The notes under the pieces are model-generated. The model did not search any database and was not told where the DNA came from. It was given only the letters and a program-made list of their open reading frames with translations. From Aestuariibacter sp. A3R04 (GTDB taxonomy: Bacteria; Pseudomonadota; Gammaproteobacteria; Enterobacterales; Alteromonadaceae), in NCBI RefSeq assembly GCF_018860805.1, contig NZ_JAHKQR010000001.1, positions 248,001 through 312,000 of the forward strand: a stretch of 64,000 nt of DNA. Direction: 5' to 3'. Made by a program: the position numbers and the translations under genes. This document shows positions 52,218-60,409 of this stretch, piece by piece. How positions within the stretch are numbered: position 1 is the first letter of the stretch; the number at the start of each line of letters is the position of its first letter.

Positions 52218-53129
52218 GTGAGACTAGCTATCATTGGCGAGTGTATGGTCGAATTGTCTAACAGTGAAAACGACCTTTACCACCTTGGTTTCGGCGGAGA
52301 TACACTGAATACGGCGGTTTACTACTCCCGTTGTGGCGGTGATGCTGAGTATGTAACGGCTCTGAGCGATGACATCCTTAGCAAAAAAATGCTGCAGCAG
52401 TGGCAAGCCGAAGGTGTTGGTACCCAACACGTTAAAATAATGCCAAACACTGTACCCGGTCTTTACCTCATTGAAAATGACGATGGCGGAGAACGGCATT
52501 TTCACTACTGGCGAACCCATTCCCCGGCTAGATATCTATTAGATAATTTCCCTCGTGTTTTAGATGAATTAAATGAGTACGATGCCATATTTTTGAGTGG
52601 CATAACGCTTTCTTTGTATTCATCTGACACAAGAAAAATGCTCTGTGACTTTCTCCAATATTTCAGAGGGCGCGGAGGGCTAGTTATCTTTGACAACAAC
52701 TATCGACCAAGAAACTGGTCTTCCGTTAGCGAAGCTTCTGCCGCGTTTAATGAAATTATGCACATAGCAGATCTAGCGTTGTTAAGCATGGAAGACGAAA
52801 TCGCGCTGCACGGTGAACACTCAATGCCCAACTGTTTAGCGCGTTGGTTAAAGAGCGGAGCGACGGAAGTTGTAATAAAAAATGGCGCAGAAGGCGTTCT
52901 GGCGGGAAATACAACGGATTCGTTCAAGGTCGCCGTGCCTACGGTGGTCAAACCAGTTGATACCACCGCCGCTGGCGATTCATTCAACGGCGCATTTTTA
53001 GCTTCAAAAGCGAGAGGGCAGAGTTTGGCGATGTGTGTTCGAGCTGGGCAGTATTGTGCCGCTCAAGTGATTATGCACAAAGGTGCAATTGTTCCTCGCG
53101 ACGTCAATTTAATAGAGGGGGCAGCATGA
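52218..53129 (+). CDS. kdgK: 2-keto-3-deoxygluconate kinase
   Basis: A 303-residue PfkB-family sugar kinase that phosphorylates 2-keto-3-deoxygluconate to KDPG. The N-terminal GECMVELSN, GGDTLNTAVYYSRCG and the C-terminal TTAAGDSFNGAFLASKARG with the catalytic Asp are characteristic. The start is GTG, with AAGGAG 7 bp upstream. Its stop overlaps the start of the TRAP binding-protein gene (ATGA), the first of a tightly packed operon with the transporter, kduD and kduI. No KDPG aldolase gene is in the window. Confidence 0.93.
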   Translation: MRLAIIGECMVELSNSENDLYHLGFGGDTLNTAVYYSRCGGDAEYVTALSDDILSKKMLQQWQAEGVGTQHVKIMPNTVPGLYLIENDDGGERHFHYWRTHSPARYLLDNFPRVLDELNEYDAIFLSGITLSLYSSDTRKMLCDFLQYFRGRGGLVIFDNNYRPRNWSSVSEASAAFNEIMHIADLALLSMEDEIALHGEHSMPNCLARWLKSGATEVVIKNGAEGVLAGNTTDSFKVAVPTVVKPVDTTAAGDSFNGAFLASKARGQSLAMCVRAGQYCAAQVIMHKGAIVPRDVNLIEGAA

Positions 53130-54121
53130 GGTTCCAGCAATTTTTACGCTTTGTGGTGTTGTGTCCGCTTGCTGTATTGGCCGGGTGCGGTTCGGGGGCG
53201 AGTGACGATGTCTTCCTGATTCGTCTAGGCCACCAGCTCGATATCAATCACCCGGTACACAAAGGCTTGGTATTCCTGAAAGATGAGCTCGAGAGAATTT
53301 CCGGTGGAACAATGTCAATCGTCATCTATCCATCGTCACAGGTAGGCGACGAACGTGAAGTACTCGAACTCATACAAATTGGCAGTATGGGAATGACAAA
53401 AGTTTCGGCCAGTGCGCTTGAGACATTTGTACCAGAAATGAAGGTTTTCAGTCTTCCCTATCTTTTTAACGATCATGATCATTATTGGAAAACTCTTAGT
53501 GGTGATGTGGGCGAGGCATTACTCGCCGCTGGCGAGAAATATCGTTTTATAGGCCTGGGTTATTTTGATGCGGGTTCCCGTAGCTTTTATACCACTAAAC
53601 AACAAGTGCGCTCTCCAGAAGACTTACAAGGGCAGAAAATTCGAGTAATGAACAGCCAGACAGCCGTTTCAATGGTTAATACCATGGGCGGTTCTGCGAC
53701 ACCTGTCAGTTGGGGGGAGCTTTATACATCGTTACAACAAGGTGTGGTAGACGGTGCTGAGAATAACTTGCCAAGCTTTTACTACTCTAAACACTACGAA
53801 GTCAGTCGATATCTGATTTTAGACGAGCACACTTCTATTCCTGACGTAATAGTGGTCGGTACTCATGTGTGGGACCAGCTCGATCTCCAGCAAAGACGGT
53901 GGTTAGAAGAAGCGATGAAATCCGCCACTGCATTTCAGAGGGAAATGTGGGCTAAATCTACTGAAGAATCTCTTGAAATAGTAAAAGAAGCCGGGGTTGA
54001 AGTGATAGCGGCTGATAAATCTGCTTTTCAAGAGAGTGTACAGCCTGTTTATGATGCACTAGAAGGGTCTGAACTTGCAGAACTGGTTAGCAAAATTAAA
54101 GTGTTAGGAGAAGAACAGTGA
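53126..54121 (+). CDS. TRAP transporter substrate-binding lipoprotein (DctP family)
   Basis: A 331-residue lipoprotein (lipobox LAGC, Cys21) of the DctP/SiaP family. The conserved Arg that binds the ligand carboxylate is in GQKIRVMNS near 175, followed by GGSATPVSWGELYTSLQQGV and DGAENN. This Arg and DGAENN are typical of acid-sugar-binding members, consistent with an unsaturated or keto uronate ligand. ATG at 53126 overlaps the kdgK stop by 4 bp; a longer reading within kdgK would lack a signal peptide. Lipid anchoring to the inner or outer membrane is implied. Confidence 0.92.
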   Translation: MRFQQFLRFVVLCPLAVLAGCGSGASDDVFLIRLGHQLDINHPVHKGLVFLKDELERISGGTMSIVIYPSSQVGDEREVLELIQIGSMGMTKVSASALETFVPEMKVFSLPYLFNDHDHYWKTLSGDVGEALLAAGEKYRFIGLGYFDAGSRSFYTTKQQVRSPEDLQGQKIRVMNSQTAVSMVNTMGGSATPVSWGELYTSLQQGVVDGAENNLPSFYYSKHYEVSRYLILDEHTSIPDVIVVGTHVWDQLDLQQRRWLEEAMKSATAFQREMWAKSTEESLEIVKEAGVEVIAADKSAFQESVQPVYDALEGSELAELVSKIKVLGEEQ

Positions 54122-54621
54122 CTGCTTTTAAAACGTCAATCTCCAGATTGAATACGTTTTTACGGATCTTGCTGTCAACAATGCTAGCACTGCTGGTGTT
54201 GAACGTTACCTGGCAAGTGATAACGCGCTTTATACTGCCTCATCCCAGCTCGTTTACAGAAGAGCTCGCCAGGTTTTTATTAATTTGGATAAGCCTTTTG
54301 GGCAGTGCTTACGCCTTCCACACCCACAGCCATCTGGGTTTTGACTACCTTACTAAAAAACTTAACAACAGACGTTCTGCAGTGGTTGCTCGGATTGGGT
54401 ATGTTCTCGTAATGCTATTTGCTTTAGGGGTACTCGTCATAGGTGGTGTGAACCTTACCTATATAACGTTTTTGTTAGAACAAGCGTCACCGGTATTAGG
54501 TATTCCCATGGGATTTGTATATGGCGTGGTTCCCATAAGTGGAGGCCTGTTTATTTTATACAGTGTATTAGGACTTCTGGAAATAAATGAAGCCAATAAA
54601 CTGAGGGAGCATGCTCTATGA
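54118..54621 (+). CDS. TRAP transporter small permease subunit (DctQ)
   Basis: A 167-residue membrane protein with four transmembrane segments; WQVITRFILPHPSSFTEELA near 36-55 and LLIWISLLGSAYAFHTHSHL near 57-76 are DctQ hallmarks. The GTG start overlaps the stop of the binding-protein gene, and its own stop overlaps the next start, so all three TRAP genes are translationally coupled. Confidence 0.92.
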   Translation: MTAFKTSISRLNTFLRILLSTMLALLVLNVTWQVITRFILPHPSSFTEELARFLLIWISLLGSAYAFHTHSHLGFDYLTKKLNNRRSAVVARIGYVLVMLFALGVLVIGGVNLTYITFLLEQASPVLGIPMGFVYGVVPISGGLFILYSVLGLLEINEANKLREHAL

Positions 54622-55913
54622 CATCACTTGTGCTTTTTGGTCTTTTCCTTGTTTTATTGCTTATTAATGTTCCCATTGCTGTAAGTATTATCGTGGCAAC
54701 GCTAGCTACAATGCTACTTACCATTGACACTCTGCCGGCGTTAACCACGCTTGCGCAAAGGCTTGCAGTGGGGGTTGATAGCTTCGCGCTTTTGGCTATT
54801 CCCTTTTTTGTTCTTTCCGGATACTTGATGGGACAGGGAGGCATTGCCTTCCGGCTTATAGAGTTTGCCAAAGTGTTGGTGGGCAAACTGCCTGGTGGAT
54901 TAGCATTTGTAAATATTATTTCTTGCGCACTTTTTGGGTCTATATCAGGTTCTGCGGTGGCGGCAACATCTGCAGTGGGTGGTTTTATGATACCCGCAAT
55001 GGAAAAAGAGGGGTATAACAAGCCATTTAGTACCGCTGTAACTGTCACTGCGGCAACGACGGGAATGTTAATTCCCCCTAGTAATATTCTGATTATTTAC
55101 TCTTTAGCTAGTGGTGGGGTGTCTATTGCGGCACTATTCATTGCGGGGTATTTACCCGGTCTTCTGGTGACAGTGGCGCTAATGCTAGGTGCAAGTTATT
55201 ACATAAAACGTTCAGGCATCGCTACAGACAGCAACATCCAGATAGGCAGGTTTTGGTCAAGCTTTTTAGGTGCGGTTCCCTGTTTATTTCTCATCGTACT
55301 GATTATTGGTGGTATTATAGGCGGTCTATTTACTCCTACTGAGGCAGGGGCAATTGCCGTTTTATACTCTCTTACACTGGCGCTGGGTTTCTATCGCGAA
55401 CTAACGTTAAAAGATCTCTATCCAATCTTGCTTAAAACTGTAAACACAACTGCAATTGTTATGTTCTTGATTGGCGCTTCGGCTGCGATGTCTTGGCTAA
55501 TGTCGTATGAAGAAATTCCTCAGGCGATCAGTACCACGCTACTTTCTGTTTCAGAAAATGCGATCATTATACTATTAATAATGAATCTCATTTTACTTGT
55601 TGTGGGCACCTTTATGGATGTGACTCCTGCAGTCCTCATCTTCACGCCTATTTTTTTGCCCATTGCAGAAATGCTAAATATTTCGCCGCTTCACTTTGGA
55701 ATTATGATGATTTTAAACCTTTCAATTGGCCTGTGCACTCCGCCCGTAGGGAGTGTGCTGTTTGTCGGTTGCAGTATAGGAAAGGTGTCTATTAGTAATA
55801 TCATGAAACCTATTATTCCTCTTTATGTAGCGATGTTAATTGCGTTGGCATTAACAATTATCTTCCCACAAATAAGTGAATTTTTACCTGCGCTTTTGGG
55901 ACTTATTAACTAA
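54618..55913 (+). CDS. TRAP transporter large permease subunit (DctM)
   Basis: A 431-residue membrane protein with about 11-12 transmembrane segments. AIPFFVLSGYLMGQGGIAFR near 58-77, SGSAVAATSAVGGFMIPAME and GLFTPTEAGAIAVLY are the DctM signature loops. It forms the sodium-dependent channel with DctQ and the binding protein. It is followed 18 bp later by kduD. Confidence 0.94.
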   Translation: MTSLVLFGLFLVLLLINVPIAVSIIVATLATMLLTIDTLPALTTLAQRLAVGVDSFALLAIPFFVLSGYLMGQGGIAFRLIEFAKVLVGKLPGGLAFVNIISCALFGSISGSAVAATSAVGGFMIPAMEKEGYNKPFSTAVTVTAATTGMLIPPSNILIIYSLASGGVSIAALFIAGYLPGLLVTVALMLGASYYIKRSGIATDSNIQIGRFWSSFLGAVPCLFLIVLIIGGIIGGLFTPTEAGAIAVLYSLTLALGFYRELTLKDLYPILLKTVNTTAIVMFLIGASAAMSWLMSYEEIPQAISTTLLSVSENAIIILLIMNLILLVVGTFMDVTPAVLIFTPIFLPIAEMLNISPLHFGIMMILNLSIGLCTPPVGSVLFVGCSIGKVSISNIMKPIIPLYVAMLIALALTIIFPQISEFLPALLGLIN

Positions 55914-55931
55914 AAATACTAGGAGCATCAC

Positions 55932-56705
55932 GTGTCTGATTATTTAACTAGGCAATTTGGATTACACGGTAAAGTAGCAGTTGTCACCGGTGCTAGCAGA
56001 GGTTTAGGTCAAGGAATTGCCATGGCTCTAGGTGAGGCAGGCGCAACAGTCGTTGCGATTGGTTCCTCTGCAAAAAGCGTTGAGTCGACGCTTGCGCAAT
56101 TAAAGGAAAAAGGTATCGAATGCGCCGGTTATGGCTGTGATCAGTCTGATACAGCGCAAATTATTAATACCGTCGAAGCAATTGTTGAAAAACATGAACG
56201 CATTGACATTTTAGTGAACAACGCAGGTACGATAAAACGTTCACCTGCACATGAATTCTCCGATGAAGATTGGGGCGATGTTATCAATGTAAACCTGAAT
56301 GGCGTATTTACGTTTTGTCGGGAAGCGGGCAAACAAATGTTAAAGCAAGGTAGCGGTAAAATTATAAATATCGCTTCGTTGCTAAGCTTTTCGGGCGGTA
56401 TTACTGTTCCTGCGTACGCTGCAAGTAAAGGTGGTGTTGCGCAGCTTACCAAGGCACTTGCCAATGAATGGGCAAGCAAGAATATTCAGGTCAATGCCAT
56501 CGCACCGGGCTATTTCGAAACAGACAATACTTTCAATATTCGTCAGGACAAACAAAGATTTGAGAGTATAAGCAGTCGTATTCCCGCCGAGAAGTGGGGG
56601 CAACCAGGTGATTTGGCAGGTGCAGCTGTTTTCCTGTCATCCAGCGCATCTTCGTATGTCAACGGCCACGTTCTTCTTGTAGATGGCGGTTGGATGGCGC
56701 GGTAA
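55932..56705 (+). CDS. kduD: 2-dehydro-3-deoxy-D-gluconate 5-dehydrogenase
   Basis: A 257-residue short-chain dehydrogenase. It reduces 2,5-diketo-3-deoxygluconate (the KduI product) to 2-keto-3-deoxygluconate. The nucleotide loop GASRGLGQG is near 20-28, NNAGTIKR near 95-102, and catalytic Tyr and Lys are in VPAYAASKGG near 158-167. The GTG start has AGGAGC 5 bp upstream. KduD assignment rests on its place between the TRAP genes and kduI and on the KduD-like ends (SDYLTRQFGLHGKVAVVTGA). Confidence 0.9.
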   Translation: MSDYLTRQFGLHGKVAVVTGASRGLGQGIAMALGEAGATVVAIGSSAKSVESTLAQLKEKGIECAGYGCDQSDTAQIINTVEAIVEKHERIDILVNNAGTIKRSPAHEFSDEDWGDVINVNLNGVFTFCREAGKQMLKQGSGKIINIASLLSFSGGITVPAYAASKGGVAQLTKALANEWASKNIQVNAIAPGYFETDNTFNIRQDKQRFESISSRIPAEKWGQPGDLAGAAVFLSSSASSYVNGHVLLVDGGWMAR

Positions 56706-56751
56706 AACGCGCCTGTATTTTACTCATAACGAGACTTTTATCAGGTAACCC

Positions 56752-57582
56752 ATGAACTTTCTATTTTCAACGAATAAACGCAGCTATCCGAGTATGACCA
56801 ACGAGGAATTAAGAGAGGCTTTTTTGACTGAGCCCCTTTTTACGTCGGGTCGTCTTTCACTTACCTATACTGATGTCGACCGCGCCGTTATCGGAGGGGC
56901 AATGCCTACTACATCGGCATTAGTGTTGCCAACTCACAAGGAATTAGCGGCAGATTTCTTCTGTGAGCGAAGAGAGCTGGGCATCATTAATATTGGAGGT
57001 AAAGGCGCAATTGATGTTGATGGTGAAACCTTTACAATGGCACAGAAAGATAGCTTGTATGTAGCGAGAGGGAGTAAGAAAGTTGTGCTGTCCTCAGAAG
57101 ATGCCGCTGATCCCGCAAAGTATTATATGGTCTCTTATCCTGCACATCGTGTGACTAAAACAGTACACGTTCCTAAATCTGACGCTAAAAAAATTGATTT
57201 GGGGGCTCAAGATACGTCTAACGAAAGGACAATTTTTCAATCAATTAGACCAGGTATTGTCGATAGTTGTCAGCTGGTAATGGGGATCACCGAATTAAAG
57301 ACAGGCAGTGTTTGGAATACTAAACCACCTCACACGCATTTTCGTAGAACAGAAATCTATATGTATTTCGATATGGATCCGTGCGAGCGCGTGTTTCACA
57401 TGCTAGGTGAGCCGAAAGAAGTGAAAACACTTCCATTGGCCCCTGAAGTCGCGATAGCTTCCCCGAGTTGGTCCATTCACAGTGGCGTAGGTACCACAAA
57501 CTACAGCTTTATTTGGGCCATGGGGGGCGAAAATCAAGAATTTGATGATATGGACCATATCGAAATATCATCGCTGAGTTGA
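56752..57582 (+). CDS. kduI: 5-dehydro-4-deoxy-D-glucuronate isomerase
   Basis: A 276-residue cupin enzyme (E. coli KduI: 278). It isomerises 5-keto-4-deoxyuronate, which forms from the unsaturated uronate released by GH105, to 2,5-diketo-3-deoxygluconate. The metal-binding set His194, His196 and Glu201 sits in PPHTHFRRTEIYMYFDM; WSIHSGVGTTNYSFIWAMGG follows with another His. It starts 46 bp after kduD and is the last structural gene before the regulator. Confidence 0.95.
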   Translation: MNFLFSTNKRSYPSMTNEELREAFLTEPLFTSGRLSLTYTDVDRAVIGGAMPTTSALVLPTHKELAADFFCERRELGIINIGGKGAIDVDGETFTMAQKDSLYVARGSKKVVLSSEDAADPAKYYMVSYPAHRVTKTVHVPKSDAKKIDLGAQDTSNERTIFQSIRPGIVDSCQLVMGITELKTGSVWNTKPPHTHFRRTEIYMYFDMDPCERVFHMLGEPKEVKTLPLAPEVAIASPSWSIHSGVGTTNYSFIWAMGGENQEFDDMDHIEISSLS

Positions 57583-57625
57583 ACAACGTAAACAGTAACT
57601 AAACCATCAAGCATGTATTTTTATC

Positions 57626-57661
57626 AAAATCAATCACGCTTTGATTTTTTTGATTGATTTT
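57626..57661. promoter_or_regulatory. Inverted repeat upstream of the DeoR-type gene
   Basis: Perfect 11-bp arms AAAATCAATCA (57626-57636) and TGATTGATTTT (57651-57661), 14-bp spacer. It lies 54 bp before the chosen start of the regulator. It is AT-rich with no GC stem, so an operator for autoregulation is more likely than a terminator. The arms share AATCA/TGATT half-sites with the other candidate operators in the window. Confidence 0.6.
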
Positions 57662-57715
57662 GGCGGCTTTGGTGATTATATTAACACCTATAGTACCAAA
57701 CAGGACAGAAATGTA

Positions 57716-58513
57716 ATGCTTGAAAAGCAGAGACAACAGTTAATTTTAGAGATATTAGAAGAGTCGACATTTGCAAGTGTCCCTGAGTTGTGTAGTCAAC
57801 TCGGGGCATCCGAGGCAACGATCCGTCGGGACTTAAAAAAACTATCAACCCAGAAAAAAATTAAGAAAATACGAGGTGGCGCCCAGGTTATTGATAGCGG
57901 GTCTACATCTAATTTTTACCTTTCGGGGAATGCCTTTCTTATTGACAAAGAAAAGAATGCAGACATAAAACGTGCCATAGCAAAAGCGGCTTGTGGGCTG
58001 TGTAATGACGGGGAATCCATTATTATCAATGGTGGGAGTTCTACGTACATGATGGCGGAGTTTTTAAGGGACAAAAGACTCAATGTGTTAACTAACTCAT
58101 TCGTACTCGCTCAGGACCTTGTGGAGAATAGCCAAAACCAGGTAACGCTGCCTGGAGGCGAGGTGTATCGAAAACAAAGTATTATTCTGAGTTCGTTTGA
58201 AAACGATACAACACAAAACTATCGCGGAACAATGATGTTCATGGGGACGCCAGGCATTAGTAAATACGGGGTGATGGAGTCGGATCCACTATTGATTTTG
58301 GCTGAGAAAAAGCTTCGAAAACAAGCAGATAAATTAGTTGTGTTAGCAGACAGTACAAAAATAGGTATACAAAGTAATTTAGTTTTCTGTGATCTGAATG
58401 CTGTGGATATCGTTATTACCGACAACCGAGCTGATAAAGCACAACTGGATGAAATTAAAAGCTATGGAATAGAGGTAATTGTTGTCGATGTAGAGACGTT
58501 GGCTGCAGCATAG
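57716..58513 (+). CDS. DeoR-family transcriptional regulator
   Basis: A 265-residue regulator. N-terminal helix-turn-helix: SVPELCSQLGASEATIRRDL (about 21-40) and KKIKKIRGGAQ. C-terminal sugar-phosphate sensing domain: NGGSSTYMMAEFL, LTNSFVLAQDL, and KADKLVVLADSTKIG-like end. The ATG at 57716 is chosen because the inverted repeat at 57626-57661 lies upstream and AGGAC occurs at 57702; a longer reading from 57641 would run through the repeat. Its position between the uronate and rhamnose modules suggests a phosphorylated intermediate (such as rhamnulose-1-phosphate or KDPG) as signal. It is the only regulator gene in the window and therefore the main candidate for control of the locus. Confidence 0.9.
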   Translation: MLEKQRQQLILEILEESTFASVPELCSQLGASEATIRRDLKKLSTQKKIKKIRGGAQVIDSGSTSNFYLSGNAFLIDKEKNADIKRAIAKAACGLCNDGESIIINGGSSTYMMAEFLRDKRLNVLTNSFVLAQDLVENSQNQVTLPGGEVYRKQSIILSSFENDTTQNYRGTMMFMGTPGISKYGVMESDPLLILAEKKLRKQADKLVVLADSTKIGIQSNLVFCDLNAVDIVITDNRADKAQLDEIKSYGIEVIVVDVETLAAA

Positions 58514-58532
58514 TATTCGTTTAACTCAATGG

Positions 58533-58553
58533 GGCTTCACATATATAGAAGCC
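58533..58553 (+). terminator. Terminator-like hairpin after the regulator gene
   Basis: Stem GGCTTC (58533-58538) / GAAGCC (58548-58553) followed by TTTGTCTATT, 20 bp after the stop. Confidence 0.5.
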
Positions 58554-58850
58554 TTTGTCTATTCTCCCTGTTTCGTTATTTGCTTCGCCAAATACAGTGT
58601 TTTAACCATCTCCCTCTTTTTAACCCCTTAGGCGCTTGTGGCAGCGCAACAATAATCTCATTTATTTTCAATCAAAAACTTTCATTAATGGTCACTATTT
58701 GTTATACATTGTGTTAACAAGATAATACACCTTTTTAGATCTCGTTGTGCGTAAGCAAACTAAAACAAAATCGTATTCTTTGTTTCGCGGTTTGACTTCA
58801 TTCTTGCTAAAGAGGTTGCCATCACTATAGAAATAGGAGTTAGTGGCAGA
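58554..58850 (+). promoter_or_regulatory. Upstream region of the rhamnulokinase-like gene
   Basis: A 297-bp region; no gene. It contains TTGTTA (58699-58704) / TAACAA (58715-58720), a 6-bp inverted repeat with a 10-base spacer, a possible operator. A short reading frame here (58529-58717) has no coding signs. Confidence 0.4.
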
Positions 58851-60242
58851 GTGAAAGCGGTTTTAGATATTGGTAAAACTCACATAAAACTTTTGTTTGT
58901 TAAAAACAATGAGCAGGTTGCTAGCTTTAGCTGTAAAAATGCTCCTATAGCCGGCCAGTATCCGCAGGCCGATGTTGGTAGTATTTGGGATTGGATTACA
59001 GAAACACTGAACTCGTGCACCCATTCAAAAGGTGTCGAAGGTTTTGTGGTAACCACTCATGGCGCTACTGCGGCGTTAATTGACACCACAGTGTCAGACA
59101 GGTCAAAGGCACTAACACTTCCTATTCTCGATTACGAGTATCAAGGAATTGATGAGATTAGTGAAGAGTACAAGCGCCAACGTCCCGATTTTAAAGAAAC
59201 GCTCTCGCCAAATCTTCCGGCGGGCCTTAATTTAGGTAAACAACTGTTTTGGTTGGAAAAGCAGTATTCCAAACCGTTTTCACAAGCCGATACTATTTTG
59301 CTATACCCTCAGTACTGGGCGTGGCGTATGGGGGCTGACGTTAGTGCAGAAGTGACTTCCTTGGGCTGCCACACAGATCTGTGGAAACCGTTGGCGCGCG
59401 AATACTCGACAATGGCAGATCGCAAGCAATGGTCGAATCGATTCCCGCCATTGAAGCATGCATGGGATTGCATTGGCCATGTGAGTGAAGAGGTTTCTCG
59501 TAAAACGTCTTTGCCGACATCCTGCAAGATTTACTGTGGTATTCACGATAGCAATGCAAGCTTTCTCAGGTATCTTGGTACATCATCCCAAGACAACAAT
59601 CCATTTACGGTAATCTCCACGGGTACGTGGACAATTTTAATGCAATCAGGCGGAGCAGTAAATTCGCTTCACAAGAAAAACGATACTTTGGCGAATGTGG
59701 ATATTAATGGAAACCCAGTATCGTGTGCTCGGTTCATGGGAGGACGGGAATACGAACGAATTTGTACCACATTGGGAGGGAACATCCAGATGAATGCGAC
59801 AAAATCCGAGATACAAGATGCAATACACAAGCGCTGGTTGGTAACTCCTGACTTTAGCGAGGGCAATGGTCCGTTCCCTGGTGTGAATCCTCGCCTGCAA
59901 TGCCCCGAGAAACCGCCTTCACCTCAGGCTATTGCCACCCTTTATTGCGCTCTTATGATTAACCAAAGGCTGGAAGATCTTCAGGCTGAAGGACCTATTT
60001 ATATTGAAGGTGCATTTCTAAAAAACCCTCTGCTTTGTCGCTTAGTCTCGCAATTGCGTTCCAACCAACCTGTTTACGCATCTACAGACAACACAGGAAC
60101 GGTTTTAGGGGCTGCTGCACTTATAGACTACAACGCTGAAAAGGTAGAGCCGCTGGACGTAGAGACCGTGCCACCTGGTGGTTTTGAAGGGTTGAGTTCC
60201 TACGTACAGGAATGGAATGAATTAATCAAAATCACTCACTGA
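58851..60242 (+). CDS. FGGY-family carbohydrate kinase, probable L-rhamnulokinase
   Basis: A 463-residue kinase of the FGGY family (LDIGKTHIKLLF near 4-15, GIHDSNASFLRYLG near 227-240, STGTWTILM near 254-262, and GTVLGAAALIDY near the C-terminus). Rhamnulokinases, fuculokinases and xylulokinases share the fold; the neighbourhood of rhamnulose-1-phosphate aldolase and rhamnose isomerase makes rhamnulokinase the best call. It is diverged from E. coli RhaB. The start is GTG, preceded by a weak ribosome site. Confidence 0.8.
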   Translation: MKAVLDIGKTHIKLLFVKNNEQVASFSCKNAPIAGQYPQADVGSIWDWITETLNSCTHSKGVEGFVVTTHGATAALIDTTVSDRSKALTLPILDYEYQGIDEISEEYKRQRPDFKETLSPNLPAGLNLGKQLFWLEKQYSKPFSQADTILLYPQYWAWRMGADVSAEVTSLGCHTDLWKPLAREYSTMADRKQWSNRFPPLKHAWDCIGHVSEEVSRKTSLPTSCKIYCGIHDSNASFLRYLGTSSQDNNPFTVISTGTWTILMQSGGAVNSLHKKNDTLANVDINGNPVSCARFMGGREYERICTTLGGNIQMNATKSEIQDAIHKRWLVTPDFSEGNGPFPGVNPRLQCPEKPPSPQAIATLYCALMINQRLEDLQAEGPIYIEGAFLKNPLLCRLVSQLRSNQPVYASTDNTGTVLGAAALIDYNAEKVEPLDVETVPPGGFEGLSSYVQEWNELIKITH

Positions 60243-60260
60243 TACGCTTTTAGAAGCGTA
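60243..60260. terminator. Terminator-like hairpin after the kinase gene
   Basis: Perfect stem TACGCTT (60243-60249) / AAGCGTA (60254-60260) with a TTAG loop directly after the stop codon. No strong T-run. Confidence 0.5.
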
Positions 60261-60294
60261 ATACACGCCTTTATGTCTACTAATAGTCAAAATA

Positions 60295-60310
60295 CAATCA
60301 TTTGTGATTG
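60295..60310. promoter_or_regulatory. Candidate operator of the rhaEW-rhaI genes
   Basis: Perfect inverted repeat CAATCA-TTTG-TGATTG, 100 bp before the rhaEW start, inside a cluster of TGATTG-like elements (AAAATGATTG follows at 60311-60320). TCATTTGTGATT (60298-60309) is repeated exactly at 30412-30423 in the receptor/sulfatase-GH39 region. Confidence 0.6.
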
Positions 60311-60409
60311 AAAATGATTGACAAGGATTGGAACTGGCGTGTATTGTGAGGGCATTAATCAATGTTCACGTAAGTGAAACATTACCAACATTAAATTTAG
60401 GACTCGGTC

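Noticed and set aside
54551..55048. 165-codon reading frame on the minus strand
   Set aside because: Complement of the TRAP large-permease gene, whose conserved loops cover it.
58529..58717. 62-codon frame after the regulator gene
   Set aside because: Begins at the terminator-like hairpin and has unusual composition; no family resemblance.
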